NCBI RefSeq assembly: GCF_016412875.1
Contig: NZ_JAEKPD010000002.1
Location: 394,353 to 458,352 of the forward strand
Length of the DNA: 64,000 bases
Reading direction: 5' to 3'
Origin: Palleronia pontilimi
Lineage (GTDB): Bacteria; Pseudomonadota; Alphaproteobacteria; Rhodobacterales; Rhodobacteraceae
The notes under the pieces were generated by a model. That model saw only the letters and a list, made by a program, of their open reading frames with translations, ran no database searches and was not told the DNA's origin. Of the stretch, positions 8,400 to 16,562 are shown piece after piece; positions within the stretch are counted from its first letter, which is position 1, and every line of letters begins with the position of its first letter. The translations under genes were made by a program, and so were the position numbers.

Positions 8400-9197
8400 A
8401 TGGCTGACCGTCTGAAGGACAAGGTGGTATTCTTTTCGGGCGCGGGCTCGATCGGGCCTGGCTGGGGCAACGGCAAGGCCGCCGCCGTGGCAATGGCGCG
8501 CGAGGGCGCGAAGATCTTCGCGCTGGACGTCAACGGCGACGCCGTCGAGGAAACCGCGAAGGTGATCCGCGAGGAAGGCGGCGCGGTGGAAACCACCACC
8601 TGCGACGTCTCCAAGGCCGACCAGGTCGAAGCGGCGGTCAAGAAGTGCATGGACGCCTTCGGCCGCATCGACGTGCTGGACAACAACGTCGGCATCATCG
8701 ACCCGGGCGGCCCCGAGGAACTGAGCGAGGAACAGTGGGACCGGCTGATGGCGATCAACGTCAAGTCGATCTACCTGACCTGCCGGCACATCCTGCCGAT
8801 CATGACCAAGCAGGGCGGCGGCTCGATCATCAACATCTCGTCGATCGCCTCGACCCATTCGCTGGGCTATAGCTGCATCAGCTACTCCGCCTCGAAGGGC
8901 GCGGTGAACGCGTTCACCCGTGACATCGCGCTCAATTACGGGCCGAAGGGCGTGCGCTGCAACACGATCCTGCCGGGCCTGATGAACACGCCGCTGATCC
9001 ACAGGGGCAACGTCACCTCCGTCTACGGCTCGACCGAGGCGATGGTGAAGGCGCGCGACGCGCTGGTGCCGCTGAGCAAGATGGGCGACGGCTGGGACGT
9101 GGCCTGGGCCAGCGTGTTCCTGGCCTCGGACGAAGCCAAGCACATCACCGGCATCGAGCTGGTGGTCGATGGCGGCATCACGCTGAAGGTGAAATGA
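8400..9197 (+). CDS. Short-chain dehydrogenase/reductase (SDR)
   Basis: A 265-residue classical SDR, probably an NAD(P)-dependent alcohol or 3-oxoacyl oxidoreductase. It has an N-terminal dinucleotide-binding region (FSGAGSIGPGWGNGKAAAV, an unusually expanded glycine loop), the structural NNVG motif, a catalytic serine in IINISS and YSASKGA containing the catalytic Tyr and Lys. The C-terminus ends GGITLKVK. ATG 8400 gives the expected N-terminus. It overlaps the GST gene by 4 bases and leads a catabolic cluster divergent from the ABC transporter. The substrate is unknown. Confidence 0.88.
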   Translation: MADRLKDKVVFFSGAGSIGPGWGNGKAAAVAMAREGAKIFALDVNGDAVEETAKVIREEGGAVETTTCDVSKADQVEAAVKKCMDAFGRIDVLDNNVGIIDPGGPEELSEEQWDRLMAINVKSIYLTCRHILPIMTKQGGGSIINISSIASTHSLGYSCISYSASKGAVNAFTRDIALNYGPKGVRCNTILPGLMNTPLIHRGNVTSVYGSTEAMVKARDALVPLSKMGDGWDVAWASVFLASDEAKHITGIELVVDGGITLKVK

Positions 9198-9796
9198 CCA
9201 TGAAGCTCTACGTCAACACCACCTCGCCCTTCGTCCGCCTGGTCCGTCTGGCCATCGAGGAAAAGGGCCTTTCCGACCGCGTCGAGCTGGAGATCGTCGA
9301 CCCCTGGGCCGACCCCAAGGCGTTCCTCGCGGCCAACCCGGCGGGCCGGGTGCCCACGCTGATCACTGACGAGGGCCACGCCATCGCCGAGGCGCAGCTG
9401 ATCCTGCGCTATCTCGACCAGATCGCGCAGCCTTCGGTGTTTCCCGCCGACGATCTTGCCGAGACGCTGGCCATCGCAGCCCCCGCCATCGGCGCGACCG
9501 AGGCCTCGACCGCGATTATCATTGGCCGCAAGTCCTTGCCGAACTTCGACACCGACATGGTCGGCTCGAAGCGGTTCCGCAGCATCGCCGAAGGGCTCAA
9601 GCGTCTGGACGGCAACCTGCCGCGCGACTTCGCCGACCGCCCGGACATCGCCAACTTCGCCGCGGTGACGCTGCTCGACTACGTCCTGTTCCGCTTCACC
9701 GACCGTGACTGGCTGAAGGACCTGCCCGCCTTGCGCGACTGGCGCGAGCGGCAGAAAGGCCATCCTTCCGTCGAAGCGACCATGCCCTACATCTGA
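9194..9796 (+). CDS. Glutathione S-transferase family protein
   Basis: A 200-residue protein with an N-terminal thioredoxin-like domain (KLYVNTTSPFVRLVRLAIEE, the SPFVR motif of YibF-type GSTs; cis-Pro in GRVPTL) and an all-helical C-terminal domain. Glutathione binding is expected from E-A in AIAEAQLILRYL. It starts within the stop codon of the SDR gene (ATGA), so the two are translationally coupled. SDR-GST pairs occur in pathways where a glutathione adduct is formed and oxidised, but the actual substrate cannot be seen. Confidence 0.85.
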   Translation: MTMKLYVNTTSPFVRLVRLAIEEKGLSDRVELEIVDPWADPKAFLAANPAGRVPTLITDEGHAIAEAQLILRYLDQIAQPSVFPADDLAETLAIAAPAIGATEASTAIIIGRKSLPNFDTDMVGSKRFRSIAEGLKRLDGNLPRDFADRPDIANFAAVTLLDYVLFRFTDRDWLKDLPALRDWRERQKGHPSVEATMPYI

Positions 9797-9824
9797 TCCG
9801 CGACCCGACCTTCCGGAGGCACCC

Positions 9825-11276
9825 ATGTCCCACCAAGCAACCCTGTCCCGCACCGATCTGAAGGCACTCGATCACTGGATCGACGGCGCCTCGGCCAAAC
9901 CCGCGGGCGGCAAGTACCTCGAAACCGCCAACCCGATGACCGGCCAGCCGCATATGCGCGTGGCCGCTGGCAGCGCCGAGGATGTCGAGAGCGCCGTCAA
10001 GGCTGCGGTCGAGGCCCGCGACGGCTGGCGCCGCTATGTCGCCGCCGAGCGTGGCCGCCTGATGCTGCGGCTCGCCCAGGCGATCCGCGACAACAAGGAC
10101 AAGCTGGCCGAGATGGAGCGCACCGATTCGGGCAAGCCGATGGCGGGCGCCCTGGCCGAGATCGAAGGCAGCGCGCATTATTTCGAGTTCTACGGCAGCC
10201 TCGTCTACCTGCCCCAGGGTGATGTCATCGACGTCGCCCCCGACCAGCACGTCTTCACTAAGCGCGAGCCCTACGGCGTGATCGGCGTCATCACGCCGTG
10301 GAACCTACCGCTGAACCAGGCCGCGCGCGCCATCGCTCCCGCGCTGGTCGCCGGCAACGTGGTGGTGGCAAAACCGTCCGAGATCACCTCGCAGACCACC
10401 ATCGAAATGGCGCGGCTGGCCAGCGAAGTCGGCTTTCCCAAGGGCGTCATCAACATCGTGCTGGGCACCGGGATCGACGTGGGCGAGGCCATCGTGCGCC
10501 ATGACGAGGTGCGCAAGGTGGCCTTCACCGGCTCGGTCGGGGTTGGACGCGCCATCGGCAAGATTGCCGCCGAGCGCATTATCCCGCTGACGCTGGAGCT
10601 GGGCGGAAAATCCGCCAACATCGTCTTCGAGGACGCAGATCTCGACGTCGCCGCCGCCGAGGCCGTCAAGGGCTTCACCCTGAACGCCGGCCAGGTCTGC
10701 TCGGCCGGCACGCGCATCCTGGTGCAACGCTCGATCTACGAGGAATTCACGCAGAAACTCGCCGCCGAGACCGCCAAGATCAAGCCGGGCGAGAACCTCG
10801 GCCCGATCATCACGCCGGCGCAGTTCCAGCGCGTGCAGAGCTATTTCAAGGTGGCCGAAGAAGACGGCGCGCGGGTACTCGCGGGCGGCAAGGTGGCAAA
10901 GGTGAAGGGCCAGGAAGAGGGCTTCTACGTCGAACCCACCGTCTATGCCGATGTCGACAACGCCATGCGCATCGCCCAAGAGGAAGTCTTTGGACCGGTC
11001 GGCGTCGCGATCCCCTTCGACACCGAGGAGGACGCAATCCGCATCGCCAACGACAGCGACTACGGCCTGATCGGCACGCTCTGGTCGCGCGACATTTCCC
11101 GCGCGCTGCGGGTCGCTGACCGGATCGAGGCGGGGCAGATCTTCGTCAATATCTGGAACACGATGTCGGTCCAGACGCCCTTCGGTGGCCACAAGAATTC
11201 CGGCTACGGGCGCGAGAAGGGGATCGAGGCGATCCACCACTACTCGCACCTCAAGACCGTAACGGTTAAAATCTGA
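9825..11276 (+). CDS. NAD(P)-dependent aldehyde dehydrogenase, first copy
   Basis: A 483-residue ALDH superfamily enzyme oxidising an aldehyde to its acid. The general base lies in LELGGKSANIVF and the nucleophile in NAGQVCSAGTRI. The cofactor region ITPWNLPLNQAARAIAPALV and the conserved C-terminal motif PFGGHKNSGYGREKG are intact. A good GGAGG ribosome-binding site sits at 9815-9819. It belongs to the betaine-aldehyde/aminobutyraldehyde-like branch by overall feel, but the substrate is not assigned. It is only about 28 bases downstream of the GST gene. Confidence 0.92.
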   Translation: MSHQATLSRTDLKALDHWIDGASAKPAGGKYLETANPMTGQPHMRVAAGSAEDVESAVKAAVEARDGWRRYVAAERGRLMLRLAQAIRDNKDKLAEMERTDSGKPMAGALAEIEGSAHYFEFYGSLVYLPQGDVIDVAPDQHVFTKREPYGVIGVITPWNLPLNQAARAIAPALVAGNVVVAKPSEITSQTTIEMARLASEVGFPKGVINIVLGTGIDVGEAIVRHDEVRKVAFTGSVGVGRAIGKIAAERIIPLTLELGGKSANIVFEDADLDVAAAEAVKGFTLNAGQVCSAGTRILVQRSIYEEFTQKLAAETAKIKPGENLGPIITPAQFQRVQSYFKVAEEDGARVLAGGKVAKVKGQEEGFYVEPTVYADVDNAMRIAQEEVFGPVGVAIPFDTEEDAIRIANDSDYGLIGTLWSRDISRALRVADRIEAGQIFVNIWNTMSVQTPFGGHKNSGYGREKGIEAIHHYSHLKTVTVKI

Positions 11277-11333
11277 CGCAATCGAATTGGCCGGACCCGC
11301 ATGGGGGCCAGCCGCCGGATGAGGAGACCGTGC

Positions 11334-12308
11334 ATGGCCTACGCAATCTTTGCCCCCGAACCCGGCGGCGCAAATGTTCTTCAGCGGCGCGACATCGAGC
11401 CGCCGACGCCCAAGTCGGGCGAGGTCCTGATCCGGCACACGGCCATCGGGGTGAACTATCTCGACATCTATTTCCGCACCGGGACCTATCCCTGGCCGGT
11501 CGAGCGGGACCTGATCCTGGGCTCGGAAGGCGCGGGCGTGGTCGAGGCGGTTGGCGAGGGCGTGGGCGGCTTCGCCAAGGGTAACCGCGTCGCCTATACC
11601 GTGGCCAATGGCGCCTATGCCTCGCACCGGATCGTCCCGGCGGCGATGCTGGTCCACCTGCCGGACGCCGTGACCGACGCGCAGGCGGCGGGCGCAATGC
11701 TGAAAGGGCTGACCGTCCACTACCTGATCCACCATTCCTATGCGGTGCAGTCTGGCGACACCGTGCTGGTCCATGCCGCCGCGGGCGGTGTCGGCCAGAT
11801 CGCGGGGCAATGGCTGAAGGCCAGGGGGGTACGCGCCATCGGCACCGCAGGCGGGGCCGACAAATGCGCCCGCGCCAGGCAGAACGGCTATGCCGAGGTG
11901 ATCGATTACAGCCAGGGCGACTGGGTGGAGGCGGTGAAATCCCTCACCGACGGCGCCGGCGTGGCCGCGGTCTATGACGGGGTCGGGCGCGATACGATCC
12001 TGGGCTCGGCGCAATGCTTGCGCCGCTTCGGCACGCTCGTCAGCTTTGGCCAGGCCTCGGGCGCGCCGGACCAGTTCCGCATCGCGCATCTGGCGCCGAA
12101 TTCGCTGCGCCTGACCCGGCCGACGCTGTTCCACCACACCGCCTCGCGCGACTGGTACGCCAGCGCAGCCGCCGACCTCTTCGCCGCCATCGCCGACGGC
12201 AGCATCGTGATCGAGACCGGCACGCCGCAGCCGCTGGAGGAGGTGGCCGAAGTGCACCGATCGCTCGAATCGCGCAAGACCACCGGCTCGGTGATCCTTA
12301 CGCCCTAG
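11334..12308 (+). CDS. Quinone oxidoreductase (QOR/MDR family)
   Basis: A 324-residue medium-chain reductase of the zeta-crystallin/QorA type: N-terminal GroES-like domain (NYLDIYFRTGTYPWP) and a nucleotide-binding domain with the motif AAAGGVGQIAGQWLKA, no zinc ligands. ATG 11334 is preferred to the upstream in-frame ATG at 11301 because GAGGAG lies 8 bases before it and the protein then starts like its relatives. It probably reduces a quinone or enone with NADPH. It is in the same direction between the two aldehyde dehydrogenase genes. Confidence 0.88.
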   Translation: MAYAIFAPEPGGANVLQRRDIEPPTPKSGEVLIRHTAIGVNYLDIYFRTGTYPWPVERDLILGSEGAGVVEAVGEGVGGFAKGNRVAYTVANGAYASHRIVPAAMLVHLPDAVTDAQAAGAMLKGLTVHYLIHHSYAVQSGDTVLVHAAAGGVGQIAGQWLKARGVRAIGTAGGADKCARARQNGYAEVIDYSQGDWVEAVKSLTDGAGVAAVYDGVGRDTILGSAQCLRRFGTLVSFGQASGAPDQFRIAHLAPNSLRLTRPTLFHHTASRDWYASAAADLFAAIADGSIVIETGTPQPLEEVAEVHRSLESRKTTGSVILTP

Positions 12309-12338
12309 GCTGGACCCTCGGACCCAGGGAGAGCAGGC

Positions 12339-13814
12339 ATGAACCTTGAAAGCGTTCCTCCGATCGCTGCCGCATCCGTCCCCTGCGGGGTCTTCGTCGA
12401 CAATGCCTGGCGGCCCGCTGCTTCGGGCAAAACACTCGAGATGGTCGAGCCGGCGACCGGCGCTCCGTTCGCGCGCATCGCCGCCGGAGACGCGCGCGAC
12501 GTCGACGCCGCGGTTCGCGCCGCGCGCCGCGCGCTGGAGGGCAGCTGGGGGCGGCTCGACGCCACAGAGCGAGGCCGCCTGCTGACCCGGCTGGGCGCGC
12601 TGATCGAAAACCAACGCGACACGCTCGCCGTGCTTGAGGCACGCGACACTGGCAAGCCCCTGAGCCAGGCGCGAACCGACATCGACGCCGCCGCGCGGTA
12701 CTTCGAGTTCTACGGCGGCGCCGCCGACAAGGTCCTTGGCGCGACCATCCCCTATAGGCCCGGCAAGCTCGCCCTGACCGAGCGCGTGCCGCATGGCGTC
12801 ACCGGGCACATCATCCCCTGGAACTACCCCGCCCAGATGTTTGGCCGCACGCTGGCGCCAGCGCTGGCCATGGGCAATGCCTGCGTATTGAAACCCGCCG
12901 AGGATGCCTGTCTGACCGTGTTGCACCTGGCTGAACTATCGCGCGAGGCCGGCTTTCCGCCCGGCGCGATAAACGTCGTGCCGGGACGCGGTGAGGTCGC
13001 CGGCGCGGCGTTGTCTGCGCATTCCGGCGTCGACTTCCTGTCCTTCACCGGCAGCCCCGAGGTTGGCACTCTGGTGCAGATCGCCGCCGCCCGTCGGCAC
13101 GCGGGCTGCACGCTGGAGCTGGGCGGTAAGTCGCCGCAGATCGTCTTTGGCGATGCCGACCTCGACGCCGCGGTTCCGGTGATCATCGCCGCCATCGCGC
13201 AGAACGCCGGGCAGACTTGCTCGGCCGGATCGCGAGTCCTGGCCGAGGAAGGCATCGCCAAGGACCTTTCCGCGCGCCTCGCCGACGCCTTTGCCGCCCT
13301 GCGCGCCGGCCCGCCCGAGGCCGATCTCGATCTCGGCCCGGTCATCAACCCCACTCAGAAGCGTCGGGTCGAGCGGTTCTGCGGTCTCGCCGATGCAGCC
13401 GGGGTGCCGCTGATCGCCGAGGGCCGCATCGACCCCGGCGCCGTACCGCACGGCTGTTACGTCACGCCCCGCCTCTATGGCCCGGTACCGCGCGACCATC
13501 CGGTGGCGCAGCAGGAAATTTTCGGGCCCGTCCTGGCGCTGACGATCTTCGGGGATGAGGACGACGCCGTTTGCCTCGCCAACGGCACCGAGTACGGGCT
13601 GGTCGCGGGCGTCTGGTCGCGCGATGCTGCCCGCGCGGTCCGGGTGGCCCGCCGCATAGGCGCCGGCCAGGTTCACATCAACGGCTACGCCGCAGGCGGC
13701 GAGGTCGAGCTGCCTTTCGGCGGCATCAGGAAATCCGGTCATGGTCGCGAGAAGGGCCTTGCCGCGCTCGACGAGTTTTCAACAACCCTTACCCTGGTCC
13801 TCAACCACGCCTGA
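12339..13814 (+). CDS. NAD(P)-dependent aldehyde dehydrogenase, second copy
   Basis: A 491-residue ALDH with the base in LELGGKSPQIVF, the nucleophile in NAGQTCSAGSRV, cofactor region IIPWNYPAQMFGRTLAPAL and C-terminal FGGIRKSGHGREKG. It is only distantly similar to the ALDH at 9825 and looks like a separate subfamily, so it is probably not redundant. GGGAGAG precedes the start by 8 bases. The presence of two ALDHs suggests a substrate with two oxidisable aldehyde steps, or two related substrates. Confidence 0.92.
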   Translation: MNLESVPPIAAASVPCGVFVDNAWRPAASGKTLEMVEPATGAPFARIAAGDARDVDAAVRAARRALEGSWGRLDATERGRLLTRLGALIENQRDTLAVLEARDTGKPLSQARTDIDAAARYFEFYGGAADKVLGATIPYRPGKLALTERVPHGVTGHIIPWNYPAQMFGRTLAPALAMGNACVLKPAEDACLTVLHLAELSREAGFPPGAINVVPGRGEVAGAALSAHSGVDFLSFTGSPEVGTLVQIAAARRHAGCTLELGGKSPQIVFGDADLDAAVPVIIAAIAQNAGQTCSAGSRVLAEEGIAKDLSARLADAFAALRAGPPEADLDLGPVINPTQKRRVERFCGLADAAGVPLIAEGRIDPGAVPHGCYVTPRLYGPVPRDHPVAQQEIFGPVLALTIFGDEDDAVCLANGTEYGLVAGVWSRDAARAVRVARRIGAGQVHINGYAAGGEVELPFGGIRKSGHGREKGLAALDEFSTTLTLVLNHA

Positions 13815-13830
13815 AACCGGAAGCACCGCC

Positions 13831-14361
13831 ATGACACCGCAAACCGTCCCTGACGCCACCTTTCACACCCGCGTGCGCAACCCCGCCCTGGGCGGCGACA
13901 ATCCGTTCGAATGGAAAGACGTCACCACCGCCGACGTCTTCTCGGGCAAACGGATCGTCGCCTTCGCTCTGCCCGGCGCCTTCACCCCGGCCTGCTCGGA
14001 CAGCCACCTGCCGGGATACGAGCGGCTGCACGATGACTTTCTCGCGGCGGGCGTCGACCGTGTCGTCTGCCTGTCGGTCAACGACGCCTTCGTGATGTTT
14101 CAGTGGGCCCGCTCGCGGAACATCGAGAAGGTTCACATGCTGCCCGACGGCAATGGCGAGTTCACTCGCAAGATGGGCATGCTTGTCGACCGCTCGGCGC
14201 AGGGCATGGGTATGCGCAGCTGGCGCTATTCAATGCTGGTCGAGGACCTCGAGATCGTGAAGCTGTTCGCCGAGCCCGGCTTCCGTGACAACCCGCCAGG
14301 CGTTCCGCTTGAACATTCCGGGGCCGAGACGATGCTGGAATTTGTAAGGCCCCGAAGCTGA
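13831..14361 (+). CDS. Peroxiredoxin, Prx5-like
   Basis: A 176-residue thiol peroxidase of the AhpC/TSA superfamily, Prx5 type. The peroxidatic cysteine is Cys55 in ALPGAFTPACSDSHLP (PxxxTxxC motif), with the supporting Arg probably in MRSWRYSM. It reduces H2O2 or organic hydroperoxides in the cytoplasm using a thiol donor. ATG 13831 is chosen because the family starts here; the frame open upstream is overlap with the ALDH. It is the last gene of the cluster and is followed by a terminator at 14401. Confidence 0.9.
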   Translation: MTPQTVPDATFHTRVRNPALGGDNPFEWKDVTTADVFSGKRIVAFALPGAFTPACSDSHLPGYERLHDDFLAAGVDRVVCLSVNDAFVMFQWARSRNIEKVHMLPDGNGEFTRKMGMLVDRSAQGMGMRSWRYSMLVEDLEIVKLFAEPGFRDNPPGVPLEHSGAETMLEFVRPRS

Positions 14362-14400
14362 TCCTGATGGTTTTGCGGTGCAGCAACCCTGGAACCGATA

Positions 14401-14427
14401 GGGCGGGGTGACCCGTCCGAATTTTTT
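14401..14427 (+). terminator. Rho-independent terminator after peroxiredoxin gene
   Basis: GGGCGGG (14401-14407) pairs with CCCGTCC (14412-14418) around a GTGA tetraloop, one G-U wobble, followed by GAA and six T. It lies 40 bases after the stop codon and closes the catabolic cluster. Confidence 0.85.
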
Positions 14428-14735
14428 GACCTTCGGTGCACTGGCGGGAGAACGTCTGCAAGAAAGAGAAAGCGGACCTCTGCCTCACGACCTTTAATGG
14501 CAGCTTCGTCCGCATTCTGCCAGTTCACGCGCGGCGCAGCGAATGGCGGCAAACTTGCTCGCACGGATTGGAACCTATCACCCAAAGACGAACGGAGAGG
14601 GGTAGGGCCGAGCTACAACATCGCGATTTAGGCGCAACATTTGTTGTAACTTGATCGAAAACGGGCTCGGACGAGCAATAAACGGGCCTGAAACATGCTC
14701 TGGCGGGACTGCCCAAGCTGCGATAAACGTCAGCA
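14428..14735. other. Intergenic region before dusA
   Basis: About 300 bases between the terminator and dusA. No open frame with protein-like content and no RNA gene could be recognised. The part from 14600 to 14735 is richer in A and T and is the likely site of the dusA promoter, but no convincing -35/-10 pair stands out. Confidence 0.4.
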
Positions 14736-15737
14736 ATGAAAAGAAAATCGCACAATATCGTACCTTGGCGTATGTCTTGCGCCCCTATGATGGATTGGAC
14801 GGACCGGCATTGCCGGGTGTTTCATCGGGCGATGTCGTCGAAGGCGTTGCTTTACACGGAAATGGTGACGGCGCCCGCATTGGTGCGGGGCAGGGCGCGG
14901 CATCTGCTGGACTTCGATGGGGCCGAACATCCCGTCGCGCTGCAACTGGGGGGATCGGATCCGCAGGAATTGGCCCAGGCTGCGCGGATGGGGGCCGATC
15001 ACGGGTACGACGAGATCAACCTGAACGTGGGCTGCCCGTCGGACCGGGTGCAGTCGGGATGTTTCGGCGCGGTCCTGATGGAACAACCCGCGTTGGTGGC
15101 CGACTGCTGTGCCGCGATGATCGGCGCTCAGCCAAAACCGGTCACAGTCAAGTGCCGGATCGGCGTGGACGATCAGGAACCCGCGGCGGTACTGCCCGAT
15201 TTCCTTGCGCAAATTCGCGATGCCGGGGTGCGTCGCGTCGCGATCCACGCACGCAAGGCATGGCTTCAGGGGCTCAGCCCGAAAGAGAACCGCGATATCC
15301 CGCCGCTCGATTATCCGCTGGTCCACGCGATGAAAGCCGAATTCCCCGACCTGCACCTGTCGATCAATGGCGGGATCACCGATCTCGATCAGGTGGAAGC
15401 GCATCTGCGCGCTGGCCTCGACGGCGTCATGGTCGGACGCGCGGCCTATCACGATCCTGCGGCGATCCTGCTCGACGCAGATCGGCGCATATTCGGTCAG
15501 GATCGCGCACCCTTGTCGCGGGCCGAGGTCGTGGAAGCGATGCTGCCCTATATCGACCGGCACATTGCCGCAGGCGGCAAGCTGGGGCAGGTCACCCGGC
15601 ATATGCTGGGTCTGTTCGCCGGGCAACCGGGTGCCCGGGCATGGCGGCGGATCCTGTCCGAAGGCGCGCACCGGCCCGGGGCGGGTCGCGGCCTGCTGCT
15701 CGATGCGCTGGACGCGACCCAGGCCGCCGCTGCGTGA
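14736..15737 (+). CDS. dusA: tRNA-dihydrouridine(20/20a) synthase DusA
   Basis: A 333-residue flavoenzyme that reduces uridine in the tRNA D-loop. The DusA signature CAPMMDWTDRHCR is near the N-terminus, the active-site cysteine is in NLNVGCPSDRVQSGCFGA, and the FMN/tRNA-binding segments SINGGITDL and GVMVGRAAYHDP follow. ATG 14736 is used; ATG 14772, just before the signature, is a possible alternative, and neither has a strong ribosome-binding site. It overlaps the next gene by 4 bases (GTGA), which couples an oxygenase-like protein to this tRNA-modification gene. Confidence 0.92.
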   Translation: MKRKSHNIVPWRMSCAPMMDWTDRHCRVFHRAMSSKALLYTEMVTAPALVRGRARHLLDFDGAEHPVALQLGGSDPQELAQAARMGADHGYDEINLNVGCPSDRVQSGCFGAVLMEQPALVADCCAAMIGAQPKPVTVKCRIGVDDQEPAAVLPDFLAQIRDAGVRRVAIHARKAWLQGLSPKENRDIPPLDYPLVHAMKAEFPDLHLSINGGITDLDQVEAHLRAGLDGVMVGRAAYHDPAAILLDADRRIFGQDRAPLSRAEVVEAMLPYIDRHIAAGGKLGQVTRHMLGLFAGQPGARAWRRILSEGAHRPGAGRGLLLDALDATQAAAA

Positions 15738-16477
15738 GCGATACGGAGGATCGCGGCTGGCGGTTCTTCGCGCCCGATGCGGCCCTGCGGCGCTGGGGCA
15801 ATGCTGCCTTGGGGCCCGCCAAGGCGGCCCTCGATGCATCCGGCGACTGGCGCTGTGGCGGCACGTGGTGTCCCGGCGTCGACGCTTTGCCCAATACAGT
15901 CGATGGCGCCATCGCGGGCGTCCCGCTGGAGGGCGCCGCGATCCGCGCCACCGGGTGGACAGGGCCGTGGCATCGCGCGCAGCTTTCATGCTGCCTGCCG
16001 GGCTATCCGTTGCAGGACGCGGACGAGAGCGACGCGCAACACCGCTACCGCATCCGCCGCGACAGCGCCCATCTGGACGGGCTGCTGCCCTTCGGACCGC
16101 GGCGCCGCCGGATGCTGCGCGAGCCCCATGCCTTCGTTCTGGGCATCGGGCTGGCAGGGCAGGGACCCGGTGCCGCACCCTTGGTGGTGTGGGAGGGCAG
16201 CCAGCATATTCTTGGCCCGGCCCTCAGCGCCGTGCTGCGTCGGCACGACCCGGCCACATGGTCCGACGTCGATCTGACGGATCTCTACCAGGCCACTCGT
16301 CGCGAGATTTTCGACCGCTGCACCCGCGTCGAGGTGCCGCTGACCGAAGGCGGTGCCGTCCTGCTGCATCGCCACCTGCTGCACGGCATCTCGCCCTGGC
16401 GCTCGGATCAGGCCGCGCCACGCACCATCGCTTATTTCCGGCCGCTTCTTGACGACATCGCCGACTGGGCTGCCTGA
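15734..16477 (+). CDS. PhyH-like 2-oxoglutarate/Fe(II) oxygenase
   Basis: A 247-residue protein starting at GTG 15734, inside the dusA stop codon (GTGA). It resembles the phytanoyl-CoA dioxygenase family: a probable iron triad is His113-x-Asp115 (SAHLDGLLPFG) and His217 (HRHLLHGISPW), with a basic 2OG-binding residue likely Arg230 or nearby, and the conserved WEGSQHIL between them. The substrate is unknown; this is an inference from motifs, not a close match that I can name. The coupling to dusA and closeness to ribB are the only contextual clues. Confidence 0.65.
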   Translation: MSDTEDRGWRFFAPDAALRRWGNAALGPAKAALDASGDWRCGGTWCPGVDALPNTVDGAIAGVPLEGAAIRATGWTGPWHRAQLSCCLPGYPLQDADESDAQHRYRIRRDSAHLDGLLPFGPRRRRMLREPHAFVLGIGLAGQGPGAAPLVVWEGSQHILGPALSAVLRRHDPATWSDVDLTDLYQATRREIFDRCTRVEVPLTEGGAVLLHRHLLHGISPWRSDQAAPRTIAYFRPLLDDIADWAA

Positions 16478-16562
16478 GGCCGTAACCGCGACCCGCTGGC
16501 ACTGGCCATTTGCGGGCGGGGCGTCTATTTCGCGTCTGAACAGTCGACAGGCAAGGCGCGCG

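Noticed and set aside
16478..16562. FMN riboswitch before ribB
   Set aside because: The gap is only 85 bases and shows none of the conserved FMN-riboswitch words.
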